A stretch of DNA of 64,000 nt from Nostoc sp. PCC 7524 (GCF_000316645.1 NC_019684.1:1302001-1366000); one strand, 5' to 3'; counted from the stretch's first letter, positions 35,568 through 44,443 are shown. Notes: generated by a model from the sequence alone, not told the origin. Numbers and translations: made by a program.

Positions 35568-36737
35568 TTAAGTCCGCCATAGCAAAATTCGGTTATTGCC
35601 AGAATCCGAGATTACCGCCGTTTTGCCACAAACTTTTATTCCATAACACCAATTTAAGCTGTGGCGTGTGGGCGTTCCGAAGTTACGATTTTCGCTTTTA
35701 CTTTGAAAAGTATCTTGCCCAACAATCCCATCTGCTACTGCACCCTGCAATGATAATATTGACTCTGGCTGCTTCCATCCTAACAATCGGGAATTAGCAG
35801 TATCTGCTACTAATAACCATTCTCCAGCCACAGCTACACCATAAGGCATACTCAAACTACTCCCACTAGGGAAATAAACTCCCTGGTTCATCTCTACAAC
35901 ATCAAAACTTTTCTGTCCTAAAACCACCGCACAATGGGCATTATTTTCTGTTGGTATCCCTTGCCAAATCATCACCCGATTATTACCCGCATCGGTGACA
36001 ACTAAATTATCATTCCAAATCGCAATGTCATGACACCAACGCATACTCGCCGCCGTTGGAGAACCGCCGCCATTCTCATTCCGAGATGTCATATCCGGCT
36101 GTCCCAAAACTATATCAGCAGGTTGTCCATTTTCTGTAGGTAACTGCTGCCAAATTAATAATCTTCTATTACCTGTATCTGCTACAAATAACTTACCTTG
36201 ATGATAGAAAATACCATAAGGCCAGTGCATAGTATAAGCCGCAGGTTGATGACTTCCCCTGTTAGGTTGATTATCAGTAAAATTAGCTTGTCCTAATACT
36301 AAATCTGCTGGAACATTGCTATCTTCTGGTAACTTATGCCAAATTAAAACCCGATGATTCCAAGCATCTGCAACTGCTAAACCTTCGCCACATACACAAA
36401 TTCCCGTCGGGACACTAAAAGTATTTCTTCCTGGTGTACCTTTAGCATTTTGTCCTTCATGATCAAAATCTGGCTGTCCAATTACCCAGTCAGCCGGTTG
36501 ATTATCTCTTGTGGGTAAATTACGCCATCCTAATAAACGATGATGTCCTGTATCTGACACCCATAATGAGCCGTTTTCTGATACTAGACAAGCACCACGG
36601 GGGCCAAACATGGTAGTAGGAGTTGGTGCTAAGGGAATTGCTAATAATTCTGGGTTTAGAATATCACCTAAAATCACCTCTGCACCTTTGGGTGATAGGG
36701 GGAAATTTGGGGTAATTTGTGTTAAGTTTGTGTGCAA
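35568..36737 (-). CDS. NHL-repeat beta-propeller protein of the extended hyp operon
   Basis: 389 residues, built of about six repeats with the pattern (P)YG(I)...VADT/SDTGNHRLLGW/IWxxLPT...(P)ADxVLGQ. Examples: SLWVSDTGHHRLLGW, GLAVADAWNHRVLIW, KLFVADTGNRRLLIW. That is an NHL propeller, usually a protein-binding platform. No signal peptide. In Nostoc a homologous gene is cotranscribed with hypF, and the same position here supports a maturation-related role that remains undefined. 64-base gap to hypF. Confidence 0.9.
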   Translation of the reverse strand: MHTNLTQITPNFPLSPKGAEVILGDILNPELLAIPLAPTPTTMFGPRGACLVSENGSLWVSDTGHHRLLGWRNLPTRDNQPADWVIGQPDFDHEGQNAKGTPGRNTFSVPTGICVCGEGLAVADAWNHRVLIWHKLPEDSNVPADLVLGQANFTDNQPNRGSHQPAAYTMHWPYGIFYHQGKLFVADTGNRRLLIWQQLPTENGQPADIVLGQPDMTSRNENGGGSPTAASMRWCHDIAIWNDNLVVTDAGNNRVMIWQGIPTENNAHCAVVLGQKSFDVVEMNQGVYFPSGSSLSMPYGVAVAGEWLLVADTANSRLLGWKQPESILSLQGAVADGIVGQDTFQSKSENRNFGTPTRHSLNWCYGIKVCGKTAVISDSGNNRILLWRT

Positions 36738-36872
36738 GGTTGGGGTATGGAGGTGTGTTTCTAAGTAATATTAAAGCGTGTTAAATAGTTTTGTTGTGTA
36801 GCTGCGATCGCAATTTTTTTTTAAAGCTCACGCAGAGGCGCAAAGACGCAAAGAGGAAGGAAAGGAGATATC

Positions 36873-37349
36873 CTATCTCACTGCAATTACTTTGGTGATT
36901 TCTGGACAATATTCTTTGATTGCTTGTTCTACTCCTTGGGATAAAGTTAATGTCGAGGCTGGACAATTACTACAAGTTCCTATTAACCTGACTTCTACGG
37001 TGTCCGGCGGTTTAATAGCTACTAATTCTACATCCCCATTGTGACTTTGCAACCCTGGACGAACTCCTTCTAGGGCTGCTTGAACACGTTGTGAAAGCGG
37101 TGGTTTGGGTGGTTTAACTAACTCATGATAAAGCAGAACACCATAAACAACTTCATCCTTCACCGCATTTTTTAGTGCTGGTAAAGATTCCTGCTTCACA
37201 CTTTTAATTAACCGCGTCAAAGCCTCCTTATGTAAATCCTCAATTGCTCTTTTCAACCCCACAGCAACACTACGCTGACTTTCATCCCAATGAGAAATAA
37301 TCGCCTCAAACCGATTAATCTCCGTCACCAACTCTTCCAAATCACTCAT
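36873..37349 (-). CDS. NifU C-terminal-domain protein (Nfu-type Fe-S scaffold)
   Basis: 158 residues. The C-terminal ~80 residues hold the Nfu domain with CSNCPASTLTLSQGVEQAIKEYCPEI (CxxC that binds a [4Fe-4S] cluster). The N-terminal half is a helical, cyanobacterial-specific extension. Likely role: Fe-S cluster delivery, perhaps to HypD or HupS (inferred from its place in the extended hyp operon). Its start overlaps the preceding 77-residue frame's end by 8 bases. Confidence 0.9.
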   Translation of the reverse strand: MSDLEELVTEINRFEAIISHWDESQRSVAVGLKRAIEDLHKEALTRLIKSVKQESLPALKNAVKDEVVYGVLLYHELVKPPKPPLSQRVQAALEGVRPGLQSHNGDVELVAIKPPDTVEVRLIGTCSNCPASTLTLSQGVEQAIKEYCPEITKVIAVR

Positions 37350-37575
37350 GAATTACCCTCTCCCTCTCCCTGCGCGCCAGTTGCTTCTCTTCGAGACGCT
37401 TCGCGAACAAGTCGGCAGAGCCGCCCAACGCACTGGCTTGCCTCTGCGTCTCTGCGTGAGATTTACACCCTACAGCACCACTTAGCATTGATAAAGCGAT
37501 CGCAATTACCACCCATACCAATCCAGTGATCAAATTAATCTCACCCGCCGCCAAACTTATCATTAAATCTGACAT
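37342..37575 (-). pseudogene. Truncated small membrane protein with repeat-derived C-terminus
   Basis: 77 codons. The first ~37 residues (AAGEINLITGLVWVVIAIALSM, then LSGAVG) closely match residues of the intact 40960-41226 protein (VTGDVTLVTVLLWLVVATIISM, then IGGAIG). From CKSHAETQRQASALGG on, the sequence is the translation of an intergenic repeat (CTCTGCGTCTCTGCGTGAG, GAGACGCTTCGCGAAC), and the second membrane half of the paralogue is missing. It is therefore probably a repeat-disrupted gene, although the frame is still open and translated into the start of the NifU-like gene. It lies 27 bases after the TPR gene. Confidence 0.7.
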
Positions 37576-37602
37576 ACTATTTTCCCCTCTAAAAATAATC
37601 CC

Positions 37603-38604
37603 CTAATTATTCATACTCACCCGAATCTCTGCCGTGACATCGTGCAAAGCTTGGGCAACTGCCGCCGCCTGTTCAGTTTGTTGATACTGGCTGAATAATT
37701 CCCAAGCTTCTTGATAGCAATTACGGGCTTGTAAAAGATTTTTGGGATTACCTAACTCCGGTTTTTCTGGGTCGTCCGGTAAGTTAAATAAGGCATTAGC
37801 TTTATTAGCAATTGTGTTAGCATACTCTAAAGGAGTATCTTGAGCATTACGCACTTTTAGAGCTTCATTATAAGCGGCGATCGCTCGTAAATTATTCTCC
37901 ACAGGATGGGAACTTTGTAAATATTGCAAAGCATTACCCAAGTTGTTTTGCAACATCGCATATTCTCTGGGATGATCAATCAAGTTAATCTGTTTCAAAG
38001 CAGCCTCAAAAGTCTGCACTGCCAAGCCTTCACAGAGATTTTGCTGTTCCGAACTCCCAGACATGGAAAGATAGGCGATCGCAATATTATTAGATAAAAT
38101 CGCGTATTCTTGAGGATAATCCTGACTCGTAAATACCCGCATCGCTTCCTGATAAACAGCGATACTATCCGTTATCTTCGCTAAATTAAAAGGCACTAAA
38201 GACTGTAACACCAGCCCCAAATTCATCTGGGCTTCGGCAACTTCTATCGGTGCAGCTAATTGCTGTAAAACTGGCAAAGCTTCCTCATAACCAGCCTTCG
38301 CCCTTAGCAATAGTTCTGCCCCCACATCAGGAATCGACTTTAAAGCCCCTGCCATCCCAGCTTGCGATCGCGCTTTCCAGAGAGGATAATCAACATCACA
38401 GAGTTTATTTGCTTGTTGATATAACTCCACCGCATTCCATAAATCCTGGGGAGTTTTCGGTTTTTTCTGTAACCCTTGTGCCAATTCAATCAGCATTTGG
38501 ATTTTTTCCGCCGTCGTTGCTGATTCTGATGTAATAGCTGCCAATGCGGCTTTGACAGTTGAATCTGTAATGCTGGGAGTCACGTTGCTTCGCTCCGAAT
38601 TCAA
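37603..38604 (-). CDS. TPR-like protein, first gene of the extended hyp operon
   Basis: 333 residues, helical, with several TPR-like units (AQMNLGLVLQSL..., AILSNNIAIAYLSMS, AMLQNNLGNALQYLQ, AIAAYNEALKVRNAQ, EYANTIANKANALFNLP). No enzymatic motif or membrane segment; it is likely a protein-interaction scaffold. It is the 5'-most gene of the minus-strand hyp cluster, so the operon promoter should lie in 38605-38969. Its role in hydrogenase maturation is not known. Confidence 0.85.
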   Translation of the reverse strand: MNSERSNVTPSITDSTVKAALAAITSESATTAEKIQMLIELAQGLQKKPKTPQDLWNAVELYQQANKLCDVDYPLWKARSQAGMAGALKSIPDVGAELLLRAKAGYEEALPVLQQLAAPIEVAEAQMNLGLVLQSLVPFNLAKITDSIAVYQEAMRVFTSQDYPQEYAILSNNIAIAYLSMSGSSEQQNLCEGLAVQTFEAALKQINLIDHPREYAMLQNNLGNALQYLQSSHPVENNLRAIAAYNEALKVRNAQDTPLEYANTIANKANALFNLPDDPEKPELGNPKNLLQARNCYQEAWELFSQYQQTEQAAAVAQALHDVTAEIRVSMNN

Positions 38605-38969
38605 AACTCAAAATCAACAACTTCTAGAAAACTTTAACTACTGCAAGTAGCTTAACCCTCTAGTCCTGAAAATAATGAGGCAATTTTAACCAAAATTCTC
38701 GTTATTTTGAATCTGGAGGCTTCCCGCCGCATCTCGTAGAGAACCACCGTGACTCATGACTGTAGCAGGGGACAGGTAACAGACTCCAAAATCCCCTAGG
38801 TAACGGTTTGATGATTGCTTGATGTCCTAATCTATATGGCAATTGCTATAACTTTGGCTACTTTCATGATTTTTGCAAATGTTCTAAATAAACGGCAAGC
38901 CACATCATAATTCTGCTACATCTTTGTTAAGAAAAGTTACAACCCTCTTAACAACAGGAAATATGTTTT
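38605..38969. other. Divergent promoter region with dispersed repeat
   Basis: Lies between the divergent TPR/hyp operon and the NADH dehydrogenase gene. It contains repeat copy 2 (38765-38852). I see no confident promoter or NtcA-type site; TTGTTAAGAAAAGTTACAAC near 38923 precedes the NADH dehydrogenase start. Confidence 0.5.
38765..38852. repeat. Dispersed repeat (copy 2; copy 1 at 18165-18282)
   Basis: CAGGGGACAGGTAACAGACTCC, GGTAACGGTTTGATGATTGC, TTGATGTCCTAATCTATATGGC and TGCTATA in the same order as copy 1. Confidence 0.85.
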
Positions 38970-40286
38970 ATGGAAGTTTCTCTTGAGAAGAATGCACCAC
39001 ATCAGGTTGTAATTGTTGGTGGTGGTTTTGGTGGACTGTATACAGCAAAGACTCTGAAATCAGCGAATGTTAATGTTACTTTGATCGATAAACGTAACTT
39101 TCACCTATTTCAGCCACTTTTATATCAAGTTGCCACAGGTACGCTATCACCTGGGGATATTTCCTCGCCATTGCGAGCTGTATTCAGTAAAAGTAAAAAT
39201 ACACAAGTGTTGCTGGGAGAAGTTAAGGATATTAATCCAAAAGCGCAACAAGTTATTCTAGATGATAGAGTTATATCTTATGATACATTAATTGTTGCCA
39301 CAGGTGCTAATCATTCCTATTTTGGTAAAGATCATTGGAAAGACCTTGCGCCTGGTTTGAAAACTGTTGAAGATGCCATAGAAATGCGTCGCCGGATATT
39401 TGGCGCATTTGAAGCAGCAGAAAAAGAAACTGATCCCGAAAAACGCCGTGCTTGGTTGACTTTTGTGATTGTAGGGGGGGGTCCGACTGGTGTAGAATTA
39501 GCAGGTGCGATCGCTGAGTTGGCATACAAAACCCTCAAAGAAGATTTCCGCAGCATCAACACCTCAGAAACAAAAATTTTACTATTGCAAGGGGGCGATC
39601 GCATCCTCCCACACATTTCGCCAGAGTTATCAGAAGTAGCAGCAGAATCTTTGCAAAAGTTGGGTGCGGTTATCCAAACTAAAACACGGGTGACAAATAT
39701 TGAAAATGAAATCGTTACTTTCAAACAAGGCGATGAAGTCAAAGAAATTCCCTCAAAAACTATATTGTGGGCAGCAGGTGTAAAAGCTTCTCCAATGGGA
39801 CAAGTCCTAGCAGAACGTACAGGTGTAGAATGCGATCACGCCGGACGCGTTATTGTAGAACCGGACTTGAGTATCAGGGGTTATAAAAACATTTTTGTAA
39901 TCGGAGATTTAGGTAACTTCTCTCATCAAAATGGTAAACCTCTACCTGGTGTTGCACCCGTAGCCACACAACAAGGAGAGTATGTAGCTAAACTCATTAA
40001 ACGCAGGCTGAAAAATCGTACTATGCCACCATTTCATTACAATGACGTGGGTAGTTTGGCGATGATTGGGCAAAATTTAGCTGTTGTAGATTTAGGCTTA
40101 ATCAAGCTCGAAGGTTTCATTGCTTGGGTATTTTGGCTAGTAGTTCACATCTACTTTTTAATCGAGTTTGACACTAAATTATTAGTAGTATTTCAGTGGG
40201 CATGGAATTATATTACTCGTAATCGTCGCTCTAGATTAATTACAGGTCGAGAAGCTTTTGTAGAAGCAAAAACTGTTAACTCATAG
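38970..40286 (+). CDS. ndh-2: Type II NAD(P)H dehydrogenase (NDH-2)
   Basis: 438 residues. FAD-binding GGGFGGLYTAKTL near the N-terminus, NAD(P)H-binding VIVGGGPTGVELAGAIAEL (about residue 165), and the second FAD motif IFVIGDLGNF with PLPGVAPVATQQGEYVAK. A C-terminal amphipathic/hydrophobic segment (LEGFIAWVFWLVVHIYFLIEF) anchors it to the membrane. It passes electrons from NAD(P)H to plastoquinone without proton pumping; in cyanobacteria it is considered partly regulatory. Convergent with the next gene, separated by a strong hairpin. Confidence 0.93.
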   Translation: MEVSLEKNAPHQVVIVGGGFGGLYTAKTLKSANVNVTLIDKRNFHLFQPLLYQVATGTLSPGDISSPLRAVFSKSKNTQVLLGEVKDINPKAQQVILDDRVISYDTLIVATGANHSYFGKDHWKDLAPGLKTVEDAIEMRRRIFGAFEAAEKETDPEKRRAWLTFVIVGGGPTGVELAGAIAELAYKTLKEDFRSINTSETKILLLQGGDRILPHISPELSEVAAESLQKLGAVIQTKTRVTNIENEIVTFKQGDEVKEIPSKTILWAAGVKASPMGQVLAERTGVECDHAGRVIVEPDLSIRGYKNIFVIGDLGNFSHQNGKPLPGVAPVATQQGEYVAKLIKRRLKNRTMPPFHYNDVGSLAMIGQNLAVVDLGLIKLEGFIAWVFWLVVHIYFLIEFDTKLLVVFQWAWNYITRNRRSRLITGREAFVEAKTVNS

Positions 40287-40329
40287 CAGTCATTACCTAT
40301 AGGGCAATACGCTTTAGTTAAGAGGAAAA

Positions 40330-40404
40330 GTAGGTTGGGTTGAGCGCAAGCATTACCCAACAAAGTCTTAAGGGTGTTGGGTTTTATTCCTCAACCCAAC
40401 CTAC
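40330..40404. mobile_element. 75-bp MITE-like element with 15-bp perfect inverted ends
   Basis: GTAGGTTGGGTTGAG (40330-40344) and CTCAACCCAACCTAC (40390-40404) are perfect inverted repeats around a short core with CCCAACA...TGTTGGG. No coding. Similar in size and end type to 54756-54820; this kind of short palindromic element is frequent in cyanobacterial genomes. Confidence 0.7.
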
Positions 40405-40470
40405 ACCAATTATATTTCCATATGAAATATATCAGCATTGCCATACCAACTACTACTAAATAGTAAATAA

Positions 40471-40498
40471 CCTGCCAGAGAATTGATTCTCTGGCAGG
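40471..40498. terminator. Bidirectional terminator between convergent genes
   Basis: CCTGCCAGAGAAT (40471-40483) and ATTCTCTGGCAGG (40486-40498) form a perfect 13-bp stem with a 2-base turn (TG; in RNA a slightly larger loop). It sits between the NADH dehydrogenase and the 93-residue membrane protein, with TTTAAAAA on the right and TTATTTAC (minus strand) on the left. Confidence 0.85.
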
Positions 40499-40535
40499 TT
40501 TAAAAACTGGTGCAAAATATCAGATGAAAAAAAAT

Positions 40536-40817
40536 CTACTTCATCTTGAAATCTTTCAGGAGAAAAGGCATTGCTACACCTGTGGTTAAGCTCGCCACAG
40601 TAACAGGTAAACAGAAAGGAATTGCTAATTGAGATAATACGATTAGCACTAGCAAACCAAGACTAATACCAATTGCGGTTTGTTGAATAAAATACAGGGG
40701 GTCACGTAGTAGTTTGCCTTGAACAAATAATTTAGCAGAAAACCAACCTAATTCAATCATTTTGCCTCCTAATAAATACAAATTCCAGTCAAGATATTTT
40801 CTGGTTTCATTCATCAC
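40536..40817 (-). CDS. Small two-helix membrane protein of unknown function
   Basis: 93 residues with two hydrophobic segments (AIGISLGLLVLIVLSQLAIPF and LPVTVASLTTGVAMPFLL). The Met at residue 20 (MIELGWFSAKLF) is an alternative start. No family recognised. It is followed on the same strand, upstream, by another small membrane protein. Confidence 0.6.
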   Translation of the reverse strand: MMNETRKYLDWNLYLLGGKMIELGWFSAKLFVQGKLLRDPLYFIQQTAIGISLGLLVLIVLSQLAIPFCLPVTVASLTTGVAMPFLLKDFKMK

Positions 40818-40959
40818 ATATGACTAAAACCACTTATAGCGTTTCCTAGTTTGCTGAGGTACAAATCTTTGCGTAAGTCTGCGCTTTACTCCGCGCACCT
40901 CTGCGTTTCAAAATATTATTTGTACCTCACTTAAGTGGGAATTGCTATATACATTGCTG

Positions 40960-41226
40960 CTAAAAATTACTAATTAAATTTAAAAGAGCAAACCCCAAAA
41001 GTATGGTAGGAATTACCCCAGCAGGAGCAAATAATGCCCCTATAGTTGCAGAGAACATATAACCTATATCTTTTCCAGCTAGTATGATTCCGCCAATTGC
41101 TCCACCAATCATTGAAATGATTGTGGCTACAACTAACCACAATAATACTGTGACTAAGGTTACATCACCTGTCACCATATTGGTGAGTAATTCTCTCACG
41201 CTAGGGTTATTAAAAAATTCACTCAT
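40960..41226 (-). CDS. Small membrane protein, GlsB/transglycosylase-associated-like
   Basis: About 88 residues from MSEFFNNPSV, chosen because an AAAGGAG site lies about 11 bases upstream; the frame stays open to 41265 (101 residues) without a recognisable site. Two to three hydrophobic segments with glycine-zipper character (ISMIGGAIGGIILAGKDIGY, ATIGALFAPAGVIPTILLGFALL). It resembles the YeaQ/GlsB-like small membrane proteins. It is the intact paralogue of the truncated gene at 37342-37575 in the hyp operon. A GTA-N8-TAC site lies 77 bases upstream of the start. Confidence 0.7.
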   Translation of the reverse strand: MSEFFNNPSVRELLTNMVTGDVTLVTVLLWLVVATIISMIGGAIGGIILAGKDIGYMFSATIGALFAPAGVIPTILLGFALLNLISNF

Positions 41227-41265
41227 GTTCTCTGATTCTCCTTTGTGGAATGTGGCATTAGACAT

Positions 41266-41721
41266 GAATTTAAAGACTTCATGTCTCTAATATCTTGAAA
41301 AAGTATATTGATTTACACAGATAAAAAATAATGAATCACAATTACCCTTTTTTTGGGATTGCAAAATGGGTAAAAGTTCTGATCATACCCATTCATTGAA
41401 GTTAAGTAATTATTTTTTAATATAAATCATTTTCATTCTAAAATTCTAGAGGATAATTGCTTTTTAAATATTTTAGTAAATAGTATTTATACTTAAGTAT
41501 TCATATTGTTCTAGAAAAATCTGTCTCACAAATTACCCTTGGGACTAAATATTATTTAGATTTAATATTCAGTTAAAGATTAATTTTTATTTAACAAATA
41601 TTAATGATTTAAAATAATACTGTATTATAAAAATTAAAACTCCGAATTTATTACCAGGTGAAACTCTACAAGCGTACACACCTGCGTCATAAATAGTAAA
41701 CAATAGACAAATAAATAGCCA
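41266..41721. promoter_or_regulatory. hupSL upstream region
   Basis: 455 AT-rich bases between a minus-strand small membrane protein and hupS. An NtcA-type site lies at 41303-41316. Further in, TAATACTGTATTATAAAA (41613-41630) contains -10-like elements (TAATACT, TATTAT) that would put a transcription start about 85-100 bases before hupS. In related strains hupSL is expressed in heterocysts from a promoter roughly this far upstream. No gene seen. Confidence 0.5.
41303..41316. promoter_or_regulatory. Candidate NtcA binding site GTA-N8-TAC
   Basis: GTATATTGATTTAC matches the NtcA consensus GTAN8TAC exactly. It is palindromic, so it could act on hupS (406 bases downstream) or on the minus-strand gene starting at 41226. 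Such a match is expected several times by chance in 64 kb, so location is the main support. Confidence 0.4.
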
Positions 41722-42684
41722 ATGACTAACGTACTCTGGCTGCAAGGTGGTGCTTGTTCAGGCAACACCATGTCTTTTCTTAATGCCGAAGAACCGACAG
41801 TCTGCGATTTAATTGCGGATTTTGGCATTAAGGTTCTTTGGCATCCTTCTCTGGGATTGGAACTAGGCAACAACTTACAAACCCTACTGTGGGACTGCAT
41901 TCTCGGTAAAATACCTCTCGATATCTTGGTATTTGAAGGTAGTGTAGTTAATGCCCCCAACGGTACAGGCGAATGGAATCGCTTTGCCGATCGCCCCATG
42001 AAAGATTGGCTGGCTGATTTATCAAAAGTTGCTAGCTTCGTTGTGGCGGTAGGCGACTGTGCCACTTGGGGAGGTATCCCAGCCATGTCACCCAACCCCA
42101 GCGAATCCCAAGGGTTGCAATTTCTCAAGCGTCAAGAAGGCGGCTTTTTAGGTAAGGATTTCGTCGCCAAATCGGGATTACCAGTGATTAATATTCCTGG
42201 ATGTCCAGCACACCCCGATTGGATTACGCAGATATTAGTGGCGATCGCCACTGGACGGATCGGAGACATCGCCCTCGATGAACTGCACCGTCCCCAAACC
42301 TTCTTCAACACCTACACCCAAACAGGTTGTACTCGTAACGTCCACTTTGCCTATAAAGCCACAACCGCCGAATTCGGTCAACGCAAAGGCTGCTTATTCT
42401 ACGACTTGGGTTGTCGCGGCCCCATGACTCATTCCTCTTGCAACCGCATCCTCTGGAATCGCGTTTCTTCTAAGACTCGCGCCGGAATGCCCTGTTTAGG
42501 TTGTACAGAACCCGAATTTCCCTTCTTTGACCTCGAACCCGGTACAGTCTTTAAGACTCAAACCGTTATGGGAGTTCCCAAAGAATTACCCCCAGGAGTC
42601 AAAACCAAAGACTACGCCTTACTCACAATGGTTGCTAAAAGTACAGCCCCAGCCTGGGCAGATGAAGACTTTTTTACAGTTTAG
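41722..42684 (+). CDS. hupS: Uptake [NiFe]-hydrogenase small subunit HupS
   Basis: 320 residues. The Fe-S cluster cysteines are visible: GGACSGNTMSF, GDCATWGG, NIPGCPAHP (proximal cluster), and GCTRNVHF, GCLFYDLGCRGP, SSCNRILWN, MPCLGCTEPEFPFFD (medial and distal). As in other cyanobacterial uptake hydrogenases there is no Tat signal peptide, so the enzyme faces the cytoplasm. With HupL it oxidises H2 made by nitrogenase and feeds electrons to the respiratory or photosynthetic chain. 97-base gap to hupL. Confidence 0.97.
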   Translation: MTNVLWLQGGACSGNTMSFLNAEEPTVCDLIADFGIKVLWHPSLGLELGNNLQTLLWDCILGKIPLDILVFEGSVVNAPNGTGEWNRFADRPMKDWLADLSKVASFVVAVGDCATWGGIPAMSPNPSESQGLQFLKRQEGGFLGKDFVAKSGLPVINIPGCPAHPDWITQILVAIATGRIGDIALDELHRPQTFFNTYTQTGCTRNVHFAYKATTAEFGQRKGCLFYDLGCRGPMTHSSCNRILWNRVSSKTRAGMPCLGCTEPEFPFFDLEPGTVFKTQTVMGVPKELPPGVKTKDYALLTMVAKSTAPAWADEDFFTV

Positions 42685-42781
42685 GGAATAGGGAATAGGG
42701 AATAGGGAATAGGTGAAGTTGAAATTTCCCCCACTCCCCACTCCCAACTCCCCACTCCCCCGATCAATATAGGAGAGGAGA
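42685..42781 (+). repeat. hupS-hupL spacer with short tandem repeats
   Basis: Four GGGAATA units (42684-42714) are followed by CCCACTCCCCACTCCC-type pyrimidine repeats, so the transcript can fold a G-rich half onto a C-rich half. A good ribosome-binding site, AGGAGAGGAG, ends it just before hupL. In other heterocystous strains the hupS-hupL spacer also holds such repeats and has been discussed as affecting message stability. Confidence 0.8.
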
Positions 42782-44377
42782 ATGGGAAGACAAACACTAG
42801 ATATATCGCCCGTCGGTAGAGTCGAGGGCGATTTAGATGTTCGGGTGGAAATTGCCGATGGACAGGTGGTTAACGCCTGGACACACGCCGAACTATTTCG
42901 CGGATTTGAAATTATTCTCCGGGGTAAAGACCCCCAAGCCGGGTTAATTGTCACACCTCGTATCTGCGGTATCTGCGGTGCTTCACATTTAACCTCTGCC
43001 GCCTGGGCATTAGATACAGCTTGGGGTACAACAGTTCCTCGCAATGCCATCTTAGCTAGAAACCTCGGTCAAATTGTCGAAACAATCCAAAGTATCCCCC
43101 GTTACTTCTATGGATTGTTTGCCATTGACTTAACTAATAAAAAATACCGTAGCAGCCGCTTTTATGATGAAGCCGTCCGTCGCTTTGCTGCTTTCACAGG
43201 TAAATCTTATGAACTGGGTGTGACAATTTCTAGCAAACCCGTAGAAATTTACGCCCTGTTTGGTGGACAATGGCCACATAGCAGTTATATGGTGCCTGGT
43301 GGTGTGATGTGCGCCCCCACTTTGACTGATATCACCCGCGCTTGGGCAATTTTAGAATATTTCCGCACCAACTGGTTAGAACCCGTGTGGTTGGGTTGTT
43401 CTTTAGAACGCTACGAAGAAATCCAAACTTATGATGATTTCATGGATTGGTTAGATGAAGACATCAAACATCGAGAATCAGACTTGGGTTTCTATTGGCG
43501 CATGGGTTTAGATATCGGTTTAGATAGATATGGTGCAGGTGTGGGCAAATATGTTTCTTGGGGATATTTACCTCACGAAGATAGATATCAGAAGCCGACT
43601 ATCGAAGGACGCAACGCTGCGGTGATTATGAAAAGTGGTGTGTACAATAGCTTCAGTGACACTCACACTTTGATGGATCATACCTTTGCCCGTGAGAATA
43701 CTACCCACTCTTGGTATGATGAAGGCAAAGAAAATGTTCACCCCTTTGACCGTACCACTAAACCCACCCAAAAGAATCATAAAGACTTCAATAATGCCTA
43801 CTCTTGGGCAACTGCGGTACTGCACAAAGATTTTGGCCGTTTGGAAGTTGGCCCTTTAGCACGTCAGTTAGTCGCAGGTGGTCAACATGGAGAATCTTGG
43901 CAGCACTATGATGGGTTTATCCTAGATGTCTTCAAAGAAATGGGTGGTGCTAGTATTCATGTGCGTCAGCTTGCACGAGTTCATGAAATTGTCAAGTTAT
44001 ACCGTGAAGCAGAAAGATGTTTGCGTGAGTTCGTTTTAAATGACCCCTGGTATATTAAACCCAAGGAAAAAGACGGGCGCGGTTGGGGTGCAACGGAAGC
44101 ATCACGGGGTTCTCTTTGTCACTGGATAGATATTGAAGAGGGCAAGATTAAGAATTATCAGGTGATTGCTGCAACTACTTGGAATGTCGGCCCCCGCGAT
44201 AAAGATGGAAGATGCGGGCCGATTGAGAAAGCTTTAATTGGAACACCAATTGAAGATCCTACTGATCCGGTGGAAGTGGGACACGTGGCGCGATCGTTTG
44301 ATTCTTGTCTGGTGTGTACTGTTCACGCCCATGATGCGAAGACAGGCGAGGAGTTGGCGCGTTTCCGGACTGCGTAG
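42782..44377 (+). CDS. hupL: Uptake [NiFe]-hydrogenase large subunit HupL (uninterrupted)
   Basis: 531 residues. The N-terminal RVEGD, the L1 nickel motif RICGICGASH, and the C-terminal L2 motif DSCLVCTVH are all present, giving the four Ni-Fe cysteines. The C-terminal peptide after His (AHDAKTGEELARFRTA) is the expected piece removed by protease HupW after metal insertion. The gene is continuous; at 43277-43292 it contains CATAGCAGTTATATGG, one base different from the 16-bp site where the xisC-dependent element sits in the hupL of Nostoc PCC 7120. Confidence 0.98.
   Translation: MGRQTLDISPVGRVEGDLDVRVEIADGQVVNAWTHAELFRGFEIILRGKDPQAGLIVTPRICGICGASHLTSAAWALDTAWGTTVPRNAILARNLGQIVETIQSIPRYFYGLFAIDLTNKKYRSSRFYDEAVRRFAAFTGKSYELGVTISSKPVEIYALFGGQWPHSSYMVPGGVMCAPTLTDITRAWAILEYFRTNWLEPVWLGCSLERYEEIQTYDDFMDWLDEDIKHRESDLGFYWRMGLDIGLDRYGAGVGKYVSWGYLPHEDRYQKPTIEGRNAAVIMKSGVYNSFSDTHTLMDHTFARENTTHSWYDEGKENVHPFDRTTKPTQKNHKDFNNAYSWATAVLHKDFGRLEVGPLARQLVAGGQHGESWQHYDGFILDVFKEMGGASIHVRQLARVHEIVKLYREAERCLREFVLNDPWYIKPKEKDGRGWGATEASRGSLCHWIDIEEGKIKNYQVIAATTWNVGPRDKDGRCGPIEKALIGTPIEDPTDPVEVGHVARSFDSCLVCTVHAHDAKTGEELARFRTA
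43277..43292 (+). other. Unoccupied hupL-element attachment-like sequence
   Basis: CATAGCAGTTATATGG versus the published 16-bp direct repeat CACAGCAGTTATATGG of the 10.5-kb hupL element; one difference at position 3. The sequence encodes conserved residues (HSSYMV), so it is kept by protein function whether or not it ever received the element. Confidence 0.7.
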
Positions 44378-44443
44378 TTGAGAGATTTAAACGCAGAGTG
44401 GCGCAGAGGTATGCGCGGAGGTACGCGGAGAGTTTGCTGTTAA

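Noticed and set aside
43277-43292. An actual hupL interruption element
   Set aside because: hupL reads through without any break; only the target-like sequence is present.
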